NCBI RefSeq assembly: GCF_020085105.1
Contig: NC_058045.1
Location: 13,799,833-13,863,832 of the forward strand
Length of the DNA stretch: 64,000 nt
Source of the DNA: Siniperca chuatsi
Taxonomy: Eukaryota; Chordata; Actinopteri; Centrarchiformes; Sinipercidae
Direction: 5' to 3'
Position 1 is the first letter of the stretch, and each line of letters starts with the position of its first letter. Position numbers and translations under genes: made by a program. This document shows positions 24,960-37,601 of this stretch, piece after piece. The notes below the pieces were generated by a model. The model ran no database searches, was not told the DNA's origin, and worked only from the letters and a program-made list of their open reading frames with translations.

Positions 24960-27087
24960 TCCACACTATCCAGACTCATCCCCTCTCCCTCTGATCTCTT
25001 AGCAGGCAAAGATGCTTTGGCTCTCATTGGAAAGGCTGAGTTTCAGTCTTAGGCTTAACTTTGACGAGCCTGCTGGGCTGAAATCAGAGAGGAAATCAGA
25101 CGTCTGGCCACATTCACAAACTTTGAATCTGAGAAATTTCCAGCTTTACCTGTCAACACAAATATTTCCCCTTTCCGTTGTGGGGATGATTTTGAACTGA
25201 TTTATCACCCAAAAAGGTTTTTGGATGTGGAACTGATGTTGCACAAGTAAAAGGGCACTGTGTTAAAAACAGGAGATTTCTTCACTGTCAGGTTCAGTGA
25301 GTGCAGCAAGGGTTGAGAGAGGTGGTGGTGAGGCGTTCCTAAAAGTTGCTTAAAACCTTGCTAAAATTACTATAGACAAAAACATTATATTAGATAGCGT
25401 GTTGTCAGCAATGTCATTTTATCACTTATGGTAATTTTGAACGAGACACACTTAATTCTACAGGTATGGACAGTTTGTTCCTCTTAAAATATTGCAATTT
25501 TAATGGAATTATTTTGATCTTTTTTAGGTTTGGCAAGATAAAGCTTGTAATTCTAATAATACAATACTGGTCAATTTCAGAAAAAAAAAAATTTGTCACC
25601 AGTTTTTTCCGACATCTTTCCATTACAATGTGGTGGTATTTTGATGCCTCTGTGTGGTGAAATGGGGGACTACATGCTCGCGGTGAAAGAAAAACTACCA
25701 CACAATACTGTAATCATTCACTCTTTGATCATATATTCCCATTTTATCTTATTCAGGGTTTTCAGGGTGAGTGGACTGGGGGACTAAAACCTGTCCTGGC
25801 ATACTGTAATATTTGAACAAAAACACATCTCAAGACATAATTCACTTTTGTTGCTGCGGTGTTCAGCAAAGTTCTCATTTGCACAAATGCACTCACTCCC
25901 AGAGAGAGGGAAATAACCATCTATGCATCTCTAGAGTGACTTCATGGTCTCTGTATCAGTTTGCTTTCAGCATGCCCTGGATATTCTTTTTGTTTTTGTG
26001 ACTGACAGCAAAAAGCAGAAAAAAGCAGCTTGAGTCTCTTGTCAAATTGCCCACAGTGCTGTCTGTGCATACAAAGGTGTCCTCTGGTAGCACTGCAGCT
26101 CCAGGATTTGTCTCTTGATTACATCAGTAAAACAGCCTTGCTCTCCAATCCCCCCCTTTGGAAACGTGTATCCACAAAGACTGTGGTGTCTGTTATTACT
26201 GAAATTGCAGTGAATTGTATTTTATTTTCGAAGTCTGACACTATGACAAAATCGAGAAAACTGCACCCCCAAACAACCTTTCATCGTAACGATTTTGTCA
26301 CTCCTATTATTATTCTTTGTCATTTGAGGAATTATCATGTTCTAAATTTTGGAAACAGTTAGCGTCACCATCATTTGGGTGCTTTGAGAGATGCAACAGG
26401 AAGTATGTTGCCATGAAGTGAGTAAGCTGTGGGCTACATCTTGAGCCCCGTTTTTATTTGCCTATATTTGTTTACATTTTGGCAAATTGGCACTATTAAA
26501 AGTATGCCTGATAGTATTTGGAGTTACAAGGAGCGTCTTTTTTTCTATTATTTCTAAGCGGATTTATGGACACTTATTCGCGATGGACATCGGATACAAT
26601 GGTAACCATGGTAAAAATGTACGTCACTATTAGATGTGTTCAGATTTGACTGAGTTATGCCTCCAAAAAGGTGAAATGATTTTTGACGCAAAGTGCGGCG
26701 CAGCAGTGTTACCTTATTTTCCTCCATGAGCAACTGCTGCAGCTCCAGCTGCTGACCGTGCTGACAGGCGGGCCAAATTACAATGGAGAACTTGCTTTTA
26801 GGACACCAATATGCACACGTCCCTTTCACCTCTAGCAGCATCATGTCTCTCCCTCCGCACCTCAGTTTGAAAACCTCTGTGTTAAATGGTAACACTCCAG
26901 AGTGAGGTTGGAGTGACCTGGGGGGATTCAGTATGTACTCAAGGACATTTTGATGGGGTGTGGTTTGCCAAAATGGGAACTTGAACTGGCAGGAGAGAGA
27001 GAGAGAGAGAGATTCTCTAATCCCTACACCACCCAGCAGTTTACTGTTATAGGAAGAAGTAAAACGAGGCATCGAGCCTTTAATTCT

Positions 27088-27415
27088 GTGAAGATGTACA
27101 GTGCAGTCTGTAAGTATTTAAGCAGTGGCACATTTTCTGTTCTTTTGGCTTGACTCCAAGACACTAAGTTTGAAATGAAAGGATGACAAAACTTTACAGT
27201 AAAGTGCTGACTTTCCAGCTTTAAGAGTCCTGGAGGGTGTTCATATCTGTAATAGATGAATAGTGTAGGACTCTATAGCCCTTTTATACATAGTCTTGTA
27301 TTTTTTTAATACAGTTACCACACCGTTGAACCCAATCTGGATGTAAACACCCTTGCATGAAAGCTGAAACTCAGCACTTTACCCTCAAGGGTCATTGTTT
27401 TATTTCAAATCCAAA
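27088..27415 (+). mobile_element. Tc1/mariner-like MITE remnant
   Basis: TACAGTGCAGTCTGTAAGTA at 27098 followed by GTGGCACATTTTCTGTTCTT and TTTGAAATGAAAGGATGA matches a dispersed fish element whose consensus begins with nearly the same bases. The inverse-oriented end near 27380-27415 (ACTCAGCACTTTACCCTCA) is the mirrored counterpart of internal motifs. It is non-coding. Confidence 0.5.
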
Positions 27416-28311
27416 ACGCTGCAGCCAGCAAAACAAACAGACTGCAGTGTTCTGTAGCTGACAGTGAAGGTTAAAATGCGATATGTGCTGGGTGGTGCTG
27501 CTGGCAGCAGGTGGTGCTGCTCTCAAACCAAAGACCTGGAGGTATGTTGATGTTACAGTAGCATCAGTTACTTCAGGATAGAGACATGAACAGGAGACAG
27601 TTGCAGGATACTGAACAGAGTACCCAAACGTAGAGAAGTGAGACAGCATGATATCCTGTCTTTCAAAAAAACAAATCTACCATATACAGAAAATTGTCTG
27701 TCATAAATGTTTATTAAGAGTACAGAATCATACATAAAGATGCAGAGATAAGCTGTGACGTTCCATGCAGATGCAGTCACAATGTATTCACATTTGCATC
27801 AACACATCCACCTGTATGGGCTTTTGCAAATGTTCAAAATGTAACAATGGCACATTTTGTCTATATTTACTGTGAACCGTCTGGATCAGTTGATGTCTCA
27901 TAGGAAAAGACACCAGAGGACAATTCAATGTTTTTTTATGACTGTGAGGAAGACATAAATGACCTTGAAGATTTTGACCTTATCAAAATATAATAACATA
28001 CCATTATGTTAAAATACACTAACATGCAGTATTACAGTTTTGCACAGTACTATAAACAACAGGAGCCAGATGCTCCTGGTCTGGTCTGATTTACTGCTTT
28101 TTAAAGCAAAACAGACTCATTCATAAACAGTATTTTATTTTCTATTTTATAACTTCCAGTCCTTTAAAAAACAAAATCCATACTGTGAAGTAAGTTTAAG
28201 TTTGGCCCAGAGTATAGTGGAGACACTATAAAGCTTTATAACCAGATATAACAAGTAAATAAACGTGTGATGAAAATGTGAGTGTATAATACGTGTGTTT
28301 GCTCTTTAGGT

Positions 28312-31300
28312 TCAGCCTTGCTGTCGCAGAGCTGTGATGAGGTCCTGCAGCGGCTCAATGTCCTCCGGCTCCAACAGGGCGTGCTGCCGGCAGAAGAGTG
28401 TGAGGTGTGTGAAGAGTGTGTTGAGGTGTGGGTGCAGACCCAGCGCAAGAGTCTCTCTATAGTGAGACCAGTAAATGTGAGCCAGAGTCCTGAAAAACAG
28501 CAAAAACACCTTCTGGACCAGAAAGATGAAGCCTGTTGGAAACATTGAACCTGGAAAAGAGGGAAGAGATAATGGCTTTGGGAATGTGATGCACAACAAC
28601 GCAACATAAATAAAATGCCTTTTACCTGTTTTTGTGGGGAACACATCTTCGTCAGTCAGTAGCTCCTGAATGTATGACATGGCATAGTCAAAGTAAAGTG
28701 GAGCAGAGCACTTCAGCTTCCTGCCGTGGTCATCGGTCCAAACATAAACCCTAACAACACCAACACACGGCCATTAAGACAACATGCTATGTGTTCAGTT
28801 ATCAAGGAAATAACAGAAACTATGTTTAATGTTTTGGAAAGCATAAATATTATATCACTCTAGGGTCACCTGAATAAACCCCATCTGCTGATACAGACTT
28901 TCAGATGCAACTGAAAGCTCTGTTTAAAACTAGGATGTGTTTCCATAGTCAGAAATTAACTTTCACTATCATGACTCAAGTTTAGCTATTATTTGAACAA
29001 ACATTGCACAGGTGATATTTAAAAAAATATCCATTTCTGTTTTAAAATTGTTGTCAAACCAGGAGATAATTAATGATGATCACTTTATTCCTGTGCATTT
29101 CAAATGCAGTGCTGCTGCAAAAATTATTTCTAAATTTTATCTTAAAGGGTCAGTTCACCCACGTCATAAAAAAATGGTGAGGCTTTTAGATCTCAAGCCT
29201 CGAGAAACTTCTGCCTCCGTCCCATTCACCGATTTATCAATGTACTTTTATAACATTGCCAAACTCACAATTTAAAAAAAGTCAAATACAGCAGAACCAG
29301 AGATTTTGTCTTTTTTATTCCACGCTTTCTTCTTCCTTGTCAAAACCTGGCGACTACATTACCCACAATGCCACGCGACTGCCAACAGGTCAGTTGGAGA
29401 TTTGAGTGTGTTATGCTAGTAGCAGCTAATGTAGCCTCAAGCCTCTAACCTCAAGCAGAGATGAAGAGCGGGCTACAGAGGTCTGGTAAGCTCACTTCTT
29501 TCTAACTCCACACCACCAGATTTTTTTCATTATTAAATTTGTAGTCTTCAGCCCCAACCGCCGCTGACTCAAGTGACATCACTTCAGGGAATTTATCAGA
29601 TCCCTCTGGAGCCACAAAAGGCTTTATACAAGTTGTTTTCCCCCACATATACGTTAGTACTCCCCAAGACCTAAAAGGCTTTGTAAAATTGGTGGAGTTC
29701 CCCTTTTAAAGGTTATATTGATTACATTAACATTTTTATGTAGACAAATATTTAAAAAAAATAATACATCCACAGAACTTTTAGAAAGGTGCAGAATAAA
29801 AGTATCACTTTTCCTAAAAAAAAAATTCTGATTGTGAATTAATCATTTAAAACATTTTGACGGGCCCAAAATTAATGTTTTGTTTGGTTCCTGCTTCTAA
29901 CAAGGCTTGTGAGCCAATAGTATAACAGCGTTGGTATCACATGGTATAGCTGCCAGTTAGTGTGGAAAAAACACTGACGTTAGCACATATTAGCTATCTT
30001 AGCTTAATCGTCCGAACAACAATAAACCAATAAAATTACACTTCTGCATATTTAAACAAAATAAACAACAACTACCGACAGTCATAGTCCTTAAAACCTT
30101 AATTAATGTGGTGTCACCGGTTAGATTGTCAAAATTAGAAAAATAACAGCTTCAATTTCTGAGGAGCTACGTTAGCATTAGTGACGGTTGTGCCTTGTTA
30201 CCTAACTTTATAGTTCCCTCAAAAAATGTAACGTTATAACAAAGATGTGTATCAGAGGGGATTTAGAAGTGGGCCAGGGTCCGACATAACTGATGGCCTG
30301 GGGCCAGTACAGTTTGTCTGTCACTGGTTTGTCTGGGCCGGTGGCGGACTGGTCTGCTTAGGAAAAGACGGTCACTCTTCTTTAAAAAAGGAGTGGATGT
30401 GGGATCCCAATATATTACCAGTGTGACACGTCGAAGATAAATTAAAGTTCAGAGATACTGTAAATCTGCTCACTATGCAGTTAAGATCCAAAACGTGACT
30501 GTTATTGAGGGTGCCATCTCATATAGCAGTTTAACGTTAGCCCTATTATGAGACACTTCGCTGAGGCACTAGCTAGCCATGTAGCCAGCTGCGTTGAGCT
30601 TAACAGCTACGGTACTCACGTTAATATAAAAATCTCAAAATACTGACATGATCATACAGTCGTCCTTTCTCCCTGTAGCCATTGTTGCTGTGTAGTGCAC
30701 TACTACGCTAACAGTAACGCTAGCTAACGTCAACTTTTACTGTAGCTGTCTGTCTAATGTCGAGCGCTGTGAGTTTTAATAGCATCCCTACAATGTACTG
30801 TACTGTACTATTTGATTGGATTAAAATGTAAATATTTACCTACTGTCTTATAGTGTAAGGATGATTGAAATGTCATTTTACGGTAAGTGTTGCAATATAG
30901 GTCCTATTATTTTTAAATGATGGGAAAAAAAGGGTTACCTAAAGCTTGCTAGCCATATCCTAAGATTACCATAGATGACGTTACATGAAACACCACCGCA
31001 CAAAGTAACCTAAATCTATAGCTAATGTATGTTGCAAAATTAATTAATTACTCTATCACGAAAGATTCATCACTTGATATGAGTCTCACTCCACTCAGCC
31101 ATGAAATATGCAGTTTGTACAGCGAACCACTGGAATGGAATGAAAGGGGGGAGAGGGAGTGCGTCATCTAGTGGCTGGATGTTATCAATGTTCTCAATAG
31201 CACCTTTAACAATGGAGGTGAATACTATTTCATTTGTGCTGCCCAAAGCATCGAAAAAACTACCATTGGAGAAATTCAACAGACATTTGTCTTTCCAGAA

Positions 31301-32801
31301 ACAACATCCAGGTTACTCAGGATAATCCTGCACTGTCAAAAAAGTTTTCATGATTTTGGGACAATTTCTTTGGTAGAAAGTAGTTCATTTAAAAATGGTC
31401 CACTGCAAGGCCTGTGGATATCTCAGAACCTCTGCAAATAAAACTTTAAATATCTGCATGACAAGACACCACTAAGATAACGTGAGAAAATATGTTTTTT
31501 CATCTTGTGATTTGGGTGAACTGACCCTTATGTGCAGTATAAGCTCAGTAACTTACGTGTTGCCTGGTCCACAGGCAGTTGGGCAGGTGCTGGGAGTGCA
31601 GAACTCAGATAGTGCACTAGAGAACAGGTTGATATGCTTGAAAAACGCCACCGCTGAAAAAAAACAAAAAGAAGAAAATGACATCTTGTATATATTCCTA
31701 TGTCTGTTTTTTGCAGTGTGTGGAGGATAGTGAGCAGGAGAAAAGGGGTACAAAAAGTCAGAAATCTGCTGTGTTTAATGGGGTCTACTCACTGTTGCTG
31801 GCAAGCCACTCTGCCTTGTCGACGCCAGGTGGCAGCTCTGTGAGGGCAAACATGTCTGTGTGTGTGATCCGCTGGCACACATACTGCTGCCGCAGATATG
31901 GACGCTCCTCCAGAATATTGTTATTAATTCCCCTTGGGAAGACAGTGCAGAGTTAATGAAGCAGAGACAGAAGAAGAAAGACAGAGAGACAGGAAATACA
32001 GCTGTGTAAAACAATCGATAGGTCAGTGGATTATTTACTCCTGCTGCAGCCAGTACATAACACGTTTTACGCTCTGTGATGCTCTCTCATCTGTCTTGCC
32101 CTCTGTGGCTGGCACACACACACGCAAACACATACAAACACTGCTGTAACTGCAGACTGAACGTCCAATAAACCAGCAGTTAATGTAATGAAGGCAGTCA
32201 ATTCAGAGCTAGAGTAATTACTGTTAATGAAGCTCACTGCTGCTGTAGTCCGTGCTACAAAGCAAATAACTGAAAGGACTAACGTTGTGCTAGTTAATGT
32301 ACAGAGCTGAGTGCTGAGGCCTGCTGGCTTTACCAAATCTCTCTTTCCTACATCAGCTCATATACCTACTGATAAGCTACAGGTAGTGCTTTATAATCAG
32401 TAACACGGGACTGGCAGCTTGGGAACTTGTGATAACTATAGAGTGCAGGAAATGAGTGATGTTTGCGAATGCCCGAGTGTACTGGAAAGTCAAACTTGGC
32501 AGCATGATTTGACTTTATGCAAACAGGGAGGCCACTTTAGCGCAGGTAGTGTGCTGTGATGATGATGATGACTGCTCTACTCTGTCTCTTTGATAGCTAG
32601 AATTTTAGGATTTTGGGAAGATGGTGCTTTGATTTGGCGATTAAAATTAATATTTCAAAGTGTAGTGGAATCAGGCAGCTGCCACGCTCAGTTTTTAGAC
32701 ATCTATACACACAACAGCTGAGAGTTTGCTCAGTGTGACCTTGCCTATTGCGATAAGGGAAACACAGTGCTCTCTATGGGGTTTCACTCCCCCTGGTGTA
32801 A

Positions 32802-32848
<47 letters not shown>

Positions 32849-33395
32849 AGTTAGTTTAATGGTCTAAACAGCAGGTCTTTGTCCAAAGAAAAGGTCAGGA
32901 GAGGCAGAGAGGGAGGAATAGTGACAGAGAAGAATGTAAACATTAGCTTCTAAAGGTACACTAGTGCAAACCCTAACCATGACAAACTTCTCTGATGTCC
33001 TCAGGAACTTCTTTTGTTAACATCCTGTTCTGTTCCAGCTCCATGGTATTGATTTAATCACCGCCTCTTGGCTACCAGTTGTCAGCACACAAACACAATG
33101 AACCCGGAGCTACTTGTAATGTAGTGTTTGTGTGTAAACACACTCCTCTGTGACCCTGCTCTCCTGCTCTTGGCCAGTGAGGGTGAAATAAACAGCCAGC
33201 TGACTCCAAAAGATTAATCCTAGAGCAAATATTTGCATAGTAACTGCGCTAACACCCATGTACGTCTATGTATGTCTTTCCTCATTTTGGTTCAAACTAC
33301 TTTTCAACATGTGTTCCTGCCATTAGAGGAATCCACCTTCCCTGATGCCATCGGACAAATATGCAACACACACACACACGCACACCGACACACCG

Positions 33396-33426
<31 letters not shown>

Positions 33427-33761
33427 TATCTGGAGAACATTCCTCAGCTGCCAGCTTTCTAGTCATGTTTCTTCCACACTACCCATTGCTATAATTACAT
33501 CCTCCTTTTCTATACATGATTTTATGTTCTTTCAGAATACAAGAGTATAATAAAGGTGACTATAGAAAGACGGAACAGCAAATGCAAAACACTAAACTTA
33601 TTGACAGATGGGAAACTGAAACATGAGTATAAGTGTGAGGCGTAGGACGATAGTGAAGAAAGACGAAATACAACTTACAGTTTTTCACTGCTGATGTCTG
33701 ACAGCTGCAGAGTCTTGCTGTCTGTCTCCGTAGCCGAGGGGTAACTCTGGCAACCCCCCAT
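28312..33761 (-). CDS. MOB kinase activator 2-like protein, 5 coding exons
   Basis: MOB-family adaptor; MOB2 proteins bind the N-terminal region of NDR (STK38) kinases and compete with MOB1. Exons in transcript order: 33761-33679, 31932-31793, 31653-31557, 28750-28626, 28550-28312; phases close to 227 residues (human MOB2 about 237). MOB zinc ligands are intact: C-x4-C in SEFCTPSTC (Cys93, Cys98) and H-x4-H in LAHIYWSH (His173, His178). ETLALGLHPHLNTL and TDEDVFPTK place it with MOB2 rather than MOB1, MOB3 or MOB4. The N-terminus (MGGCQSYPSATETDSK) is unlike human MOB2, so exon 1 may be lineage-specific or an alternative start. The large intron 3 is filled with repeats. I give no symbol because I cannot tell which mob2 paralogue it is. 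Confidence 0.88.
29142..29712. mobile_element. Dispersed DNA repeat(s), copy 2 of the inverted pair, in MOB2-like intron 3
   Basis: The left edge TTAAAGGGTCAGTTCACCC is a common teleost transposon terminus. The right edge, read on the minus strand, is AAAGGGGAACTCCACCAATT, another familiar fish repeat terminus. Between them, 29300-29665 is related, in inverse orientation, to 13795-14165. The two edges differ, so this may be one repeat inserted into another. Confidence 0.6.
29950..31000. other. AACGTTA/GTTAGC-rich intronic segment
   Basis: This part of MOB2-like intron 3 repeats words such as GACGTTAGC, TACGTTAGC, TAACGTTATA, TTTAACGTTAGC and GCTAGCTAACGT. The same words crowd the 5' regions of ppp6r2 (54.1-54.8 kb) and dnaja2 (59.2-59.8 kb). 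No exon is recognisable. Confidence 0.4.
31080..31532. mobile_element. Transposon-derived sequence ending in an inverted terminus
   Basis: Ends with TTTGGGTGAACTGACCCTTA, which is the reverse complement of the terminus at 29142-29160 apart from small differences. The body includes GTGCGTCATCTAGTGGCTGG, a sequence I recognise from repeats in other fish. The terminus lies about 25 bp from the splice donor of MOB2-like exon 3 (31557). Confidence 0.5.
32803..32848. repeat. (TG)n microsatellite in MOB2-like intron 1
   Basis: A perfect TG array of about 23 units. Confidence 0.9.
33367..33422. repeat. (CA)n microsatellite with CGACAC interruptions
   Basis: A CA array about 250 bp from the first coding exon of the MOB2-like gene, interrupted by ACCGACACACCGACAC. 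Confidence 0.85.
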
Positions 33762-34945
33762 GGCGTGAAGCTAAGAGCAGAGCTGTTGGTTATGCCAGCC
33801 CCACTTTTCCATCCCCAACATACTAACCCACACACTTCTACACACTACTGGCAGCATATGGTAACCACTGCTCAAACACAAACATCTCTCAGTTCACAAA
33901 GGAATCCATACAACTGACAAACACATATGGTCCCTTTCTGACAAAATTTTCCAAAACACAGAAAAAAAAAGTAGCCCTGGAGTTGAGGACTGTCTCCTGT
34001 GCGGAATGTGAAGATCTCCAGCTGTCTGCCCCTCCTTTCGCTCCAGTGATCCAGTGTCAGTGTGTATATGTCTCCTTTGTCTGGAGTCCCACACCCCACA
34101 GGCTCCTCCTCTCTAAACTCCAAGCGGACAGGCAGGTTTCTCCACAACCCATTAAAGTACAAACCACAACTCCGCCTTCTTCCCCTTTCCACCCACTGCA
34201 TACACACTCTTTTCTCCACGTGTGCCCCTCTCTACGGAGAGAGCAGGCAGGTGCAGATGACAAAGTAAAGGTGGTTTTCCTCTGTGGAAGTGGAAAAGAG
34301 ATGGAAAAGAGGGAGGAAGGCAGGGAGAAGAATAGAAAGAGAGGCTGGAGCAGCGGCAGGTGTGTTCAGTATCTGTGCTCCACTTGTAAACTACAGAGGA
34401 ATGCGATGACATACATGGTGTATCTGAGCCAAGGAATGAAAACACACACCCACAGTGAAAGCGCAATGATATATACTAGATAAGACTCCAAGCTGAAAAG
34501 TGTGAATATGAGAAGTGTATGAACACAAGAGAAGGAGAAGAAAGAGAATTTCACCTCCGCCTGTCGCACATTAAGATCTATGTGACAGGCAGGATTATGT
34601 TTACACTGTGGACACTGACGGTGTGAGGGTGGAGCAGTAATTGTTAGTGTGGCTTACATGTGCAGGAGACATACAGTAAGGAACATAATCCACTAGCTCA
34701 CCTGCCCCTAAGGTAAACATATTTGTGCTTCCAAAGACCAAGTCCTGCTCTCTCTGTTTGTGCTGTATGTCTATGTGTTACTGCAGGCTGTTGTAAATAT
34801 GAGACAAACACAGGCTCATTCATCTAGGTCTGACATATTTATTAGATTCATATCTGAATGTACAAGCTAAATTGACGACAGGTAACACATTACTCTCTAA
34901 ATGAAAAAACAACCCCCCCAAAAAAAATACCAGCATCAGTCCACT

Positions 34946-34977
<32 letters not shown>

Positions 34978-35036
34978 TCTACAACATGGCTGTCTTTCAC
35001 ACCACTTCCCCCACATACACATACACAGAAAGATTT

Positions 35037-35409
35037 AAAGGTCCAGTGGGTAACATTTAGGAGGCGTTATTGGCATTACTGGGATATAATAAGTATGTTT
35101 TCATCAGTGTATAATCACCTGAAAATAAGAATTGTTGTGTTTTCATTAACTTAGAATAAGCCGTTTTTATCTACAGAGGGAGCGGGTCCCCTTCCACGGA
35201 GGCTGCCATGTTGCACCACCATGTTTCTACAGTAGCTCAGAACGGACAAACCAAACACTGGCTCTAGATAGGGCCTTTCGCGTTTTTCGTTGCCACCATA
35301 GTTTCTCCTACATGCTTGGAACGGGAGGGTGAGACGTGCGGTATTCAGATGGTTGCAAACTGCAATTTCACCGCTTAATGCCACTAAATCCTACATACTG
35401 GACCTTTGA
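35037..35409 (+). mobile_element. Non-autonomous DNA transposon with inverted termini
   Basis: The left end TTTAAAGGTCCAGTGGGTAA and the right end ATACTGGACCTTTGAA are inverted counterparts. The inner motif AACATTTAGG on the left mirrors CACTAAATCCTACA on the right. The body contains GGTCCCCTTCCACGGAGGCT and GCCATGTTGCACCACCATG, typical of an abundant fish MITE that starts AAAGGTCCAGTGTGTA. It is about 370 bp and non-coding. Confidence 0.75.
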
Positions 35410-36481
35410 ACTTTGAAATGGCCTCAGTGTAAGTAACAGACAATGGGATGAAGTAACAATTTAACACCCATCGTCTCTCAATTAAAGTTTTGGGGATACA
35501 CTGTACAATACAGCACATACCCAATGAGGTGAATGAGGCTAATGTGCAAACTTAATGGCACTTAAAGATGACTGTATTGTACCTCATGCCATTATGCATA
35601 ACATCACACCATACCCGTAGCTACACTGCACACGCACCACACTCGCAAAGTTAAGGGGAGACACACACACACACACACACACACCAAAAGGTAAGGGTCA
35701 GACGCAGTGCTTAGGTTTGGTGAAAGGCGGGATGACATATTCTGACCCCATACACACCCTGACAAAAAACAGCCCTGTTTTTCTCCTCTAACCCTGACTT
35801 AAACCAATGCTTCAAACCACTTCAAACAGCTCAAAGTGCTCAACAGATAAAAGCTAAATATCTGTGATCTAAGATGAATGAAACTCTTTCTTTGACGTGT
35901 GGCATCCTCTCCTACTGTGGATAACTCCATCGCATGACTAAAAAAAATACATGACGGAGGGATCAAACAAAGACTGCTTTAGATAAATCTAGACCTGTAA
36001 GACCATTGCAAGAAAGGAGGCTACTTCACAGATATGAAACCCAGTTGTACACTGGTGGGAAGACACACTTTGGCAGAAAGCATTGAAGAAAAAAGTATCT
36101 ACTAAAGTATTTACATGATTCACTCATTCAAGTCAAACATTCCAACCTCTTTGAGAGGGGAATAATGTGGTGGCACTTGACACCACCAAATATAAACCAA
36201 AAGTGCCTCTTGAAAAAGTGCTTTCAAAATAAATACAATAATCTATGTAAATTGTTCCATAGGCATATATGCAATTAAAGTCAACTCCTGCCCTGAGAAA
36301 GAGAGAGACGAGGAGAAAGATAAAATAAAGCATGACTGTCTGGCAAACACTAATGATAATACTGGTTTATTACCACTTTGGTCTTGTGCGCCATGATTTC
36401 TATCGTTTAGGATTAGATTGTACAAGTTAAATGTTAATAACATGAAGTCCATGAAGTCCAATCAAACAGGTTTTAAACAAC

Positions 36482-36780
36482 CAGCAGTTTAGTCAGATTA
36501 TCGAAACAACTTTATTTGGAGACAAACCCAAAGTCATGCCATCAAATTGCTTGTTTTGTCTGACCAATGGTCCAAAACCCAAAGATATTCAGTTTATTAT
36601 AACATTAGACAAATAAAAGCTGCAAATCATCTTTATGGAGAAGCTGAAATGTTATGTACTGTATGTAATGTTTGGTATTTTTGCCTGAAAAATGACTATC
36701 GACTAACTGATTATCGAAATAGTTGCCTAATATTTGTCTGTCGATCAACTATTGGATTAATCAACAAATTTCAGCTCTAG
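36482..36780 (-). mobile_element. hAT-like MITE, degenerate
   Basis: Contains CAAAACCCAAAGATATTCAG, GACTAACTGATTATCGAAAT and the end TCAGCTCTAG, all shared with the family represented at 21045-21380. The left end is eroded. Confidence 0.6.
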
Positions 36781-37556
36781 TTGACAATAATTCCTCATTA
36801 CATAGGACAAGTATGTGCGAACAAATTATATACTAAAAGGTAAAGGTTGTAGCAGTCCATTGTGAAGGACAGTTCTGTTATTATTTTAATGTTCACCTTT
36901 GGTTTCTCTTCCTAATAAAATTGGTTAACCTGGTATTTTGTTTAAAACTGATGAATGAAAATAAGACCCAAGTTCTAATAAACCAGAATTATCCTTTAAG
37001 TAAATAATACGGAGGACATACTACAGACTACCGACATTCACGCACATGCACACTCCCCAACCTCCATGTAGGAAGCATGTAGCAGAGGAACAGGAACTGA
37101 TGCTGGGGTAACCGAAACACAGACATCATTATTGCCTCATTTCAACGGTACAACATACACATACAATACACACATTGCAACCTGCAAAACAACTGCCTTT
37201 CCATACATTGGATTTATTCCAAAAATAGATATAATGTTTATATATATTGTTTACATTTATATTACGTTTACATGATACCAAGAATAGCCACAACCTAATA
37301 CAGGTTCAAATTTCACAATATTACATTTAAACAGCTCTGAGGGTGATATGAATTTGTATGTGCACGTCATTGTGTCTTGTGGTTTTTTTTTGTTTTTGTT
37401 TTTTGCATGTGTGTATAGATTTGGTTGTGTATACATGGGGCACTATGTGTGTGTGTGTGTGTGTGTGTGTTACACAGGTGTGCTTTCTTTGTATCTGCAT
37501 ACCTCTTTGACCTCCTTTGACCTGAGAATGCACTCTGTACCTCAGACAGAGCTCAA

Positions 37557-37601
<45 letters not shown>

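Larger units (their letters stand above)
22467..28230. other. Intergenic region between adm2 and the MOB2-like gene
   Basis: About 5.8 kb without a recognisable exon on either strand. It holds a GGA-rich stretch (22473-22512), MITE and Tc1-like remnants described separately, and TG microsatellites at 24757-24784 and 24897-24959. A minus-strand AATAAA near 27711-27716 could end the MOB2-like transcript. A 172-codon minus-strand reading frame at 26554-27072 has no family motif and is probably fortuitous. Confidence 0.5.

Noticed and set aside
26554-27072. 172-codon minus-strand open frame
   Set aside because: No family motif, signal or splice context is recognisable; it contains a GA-repeat-encoded Ser-Leu run and is likely chance.
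31070-31279. Short minus-strand frame in MOB2-like intron 3 as a missing exon
   Set aside because: The MOB2-like exons already join in phase without it, and the sequence looks repeat-derived.
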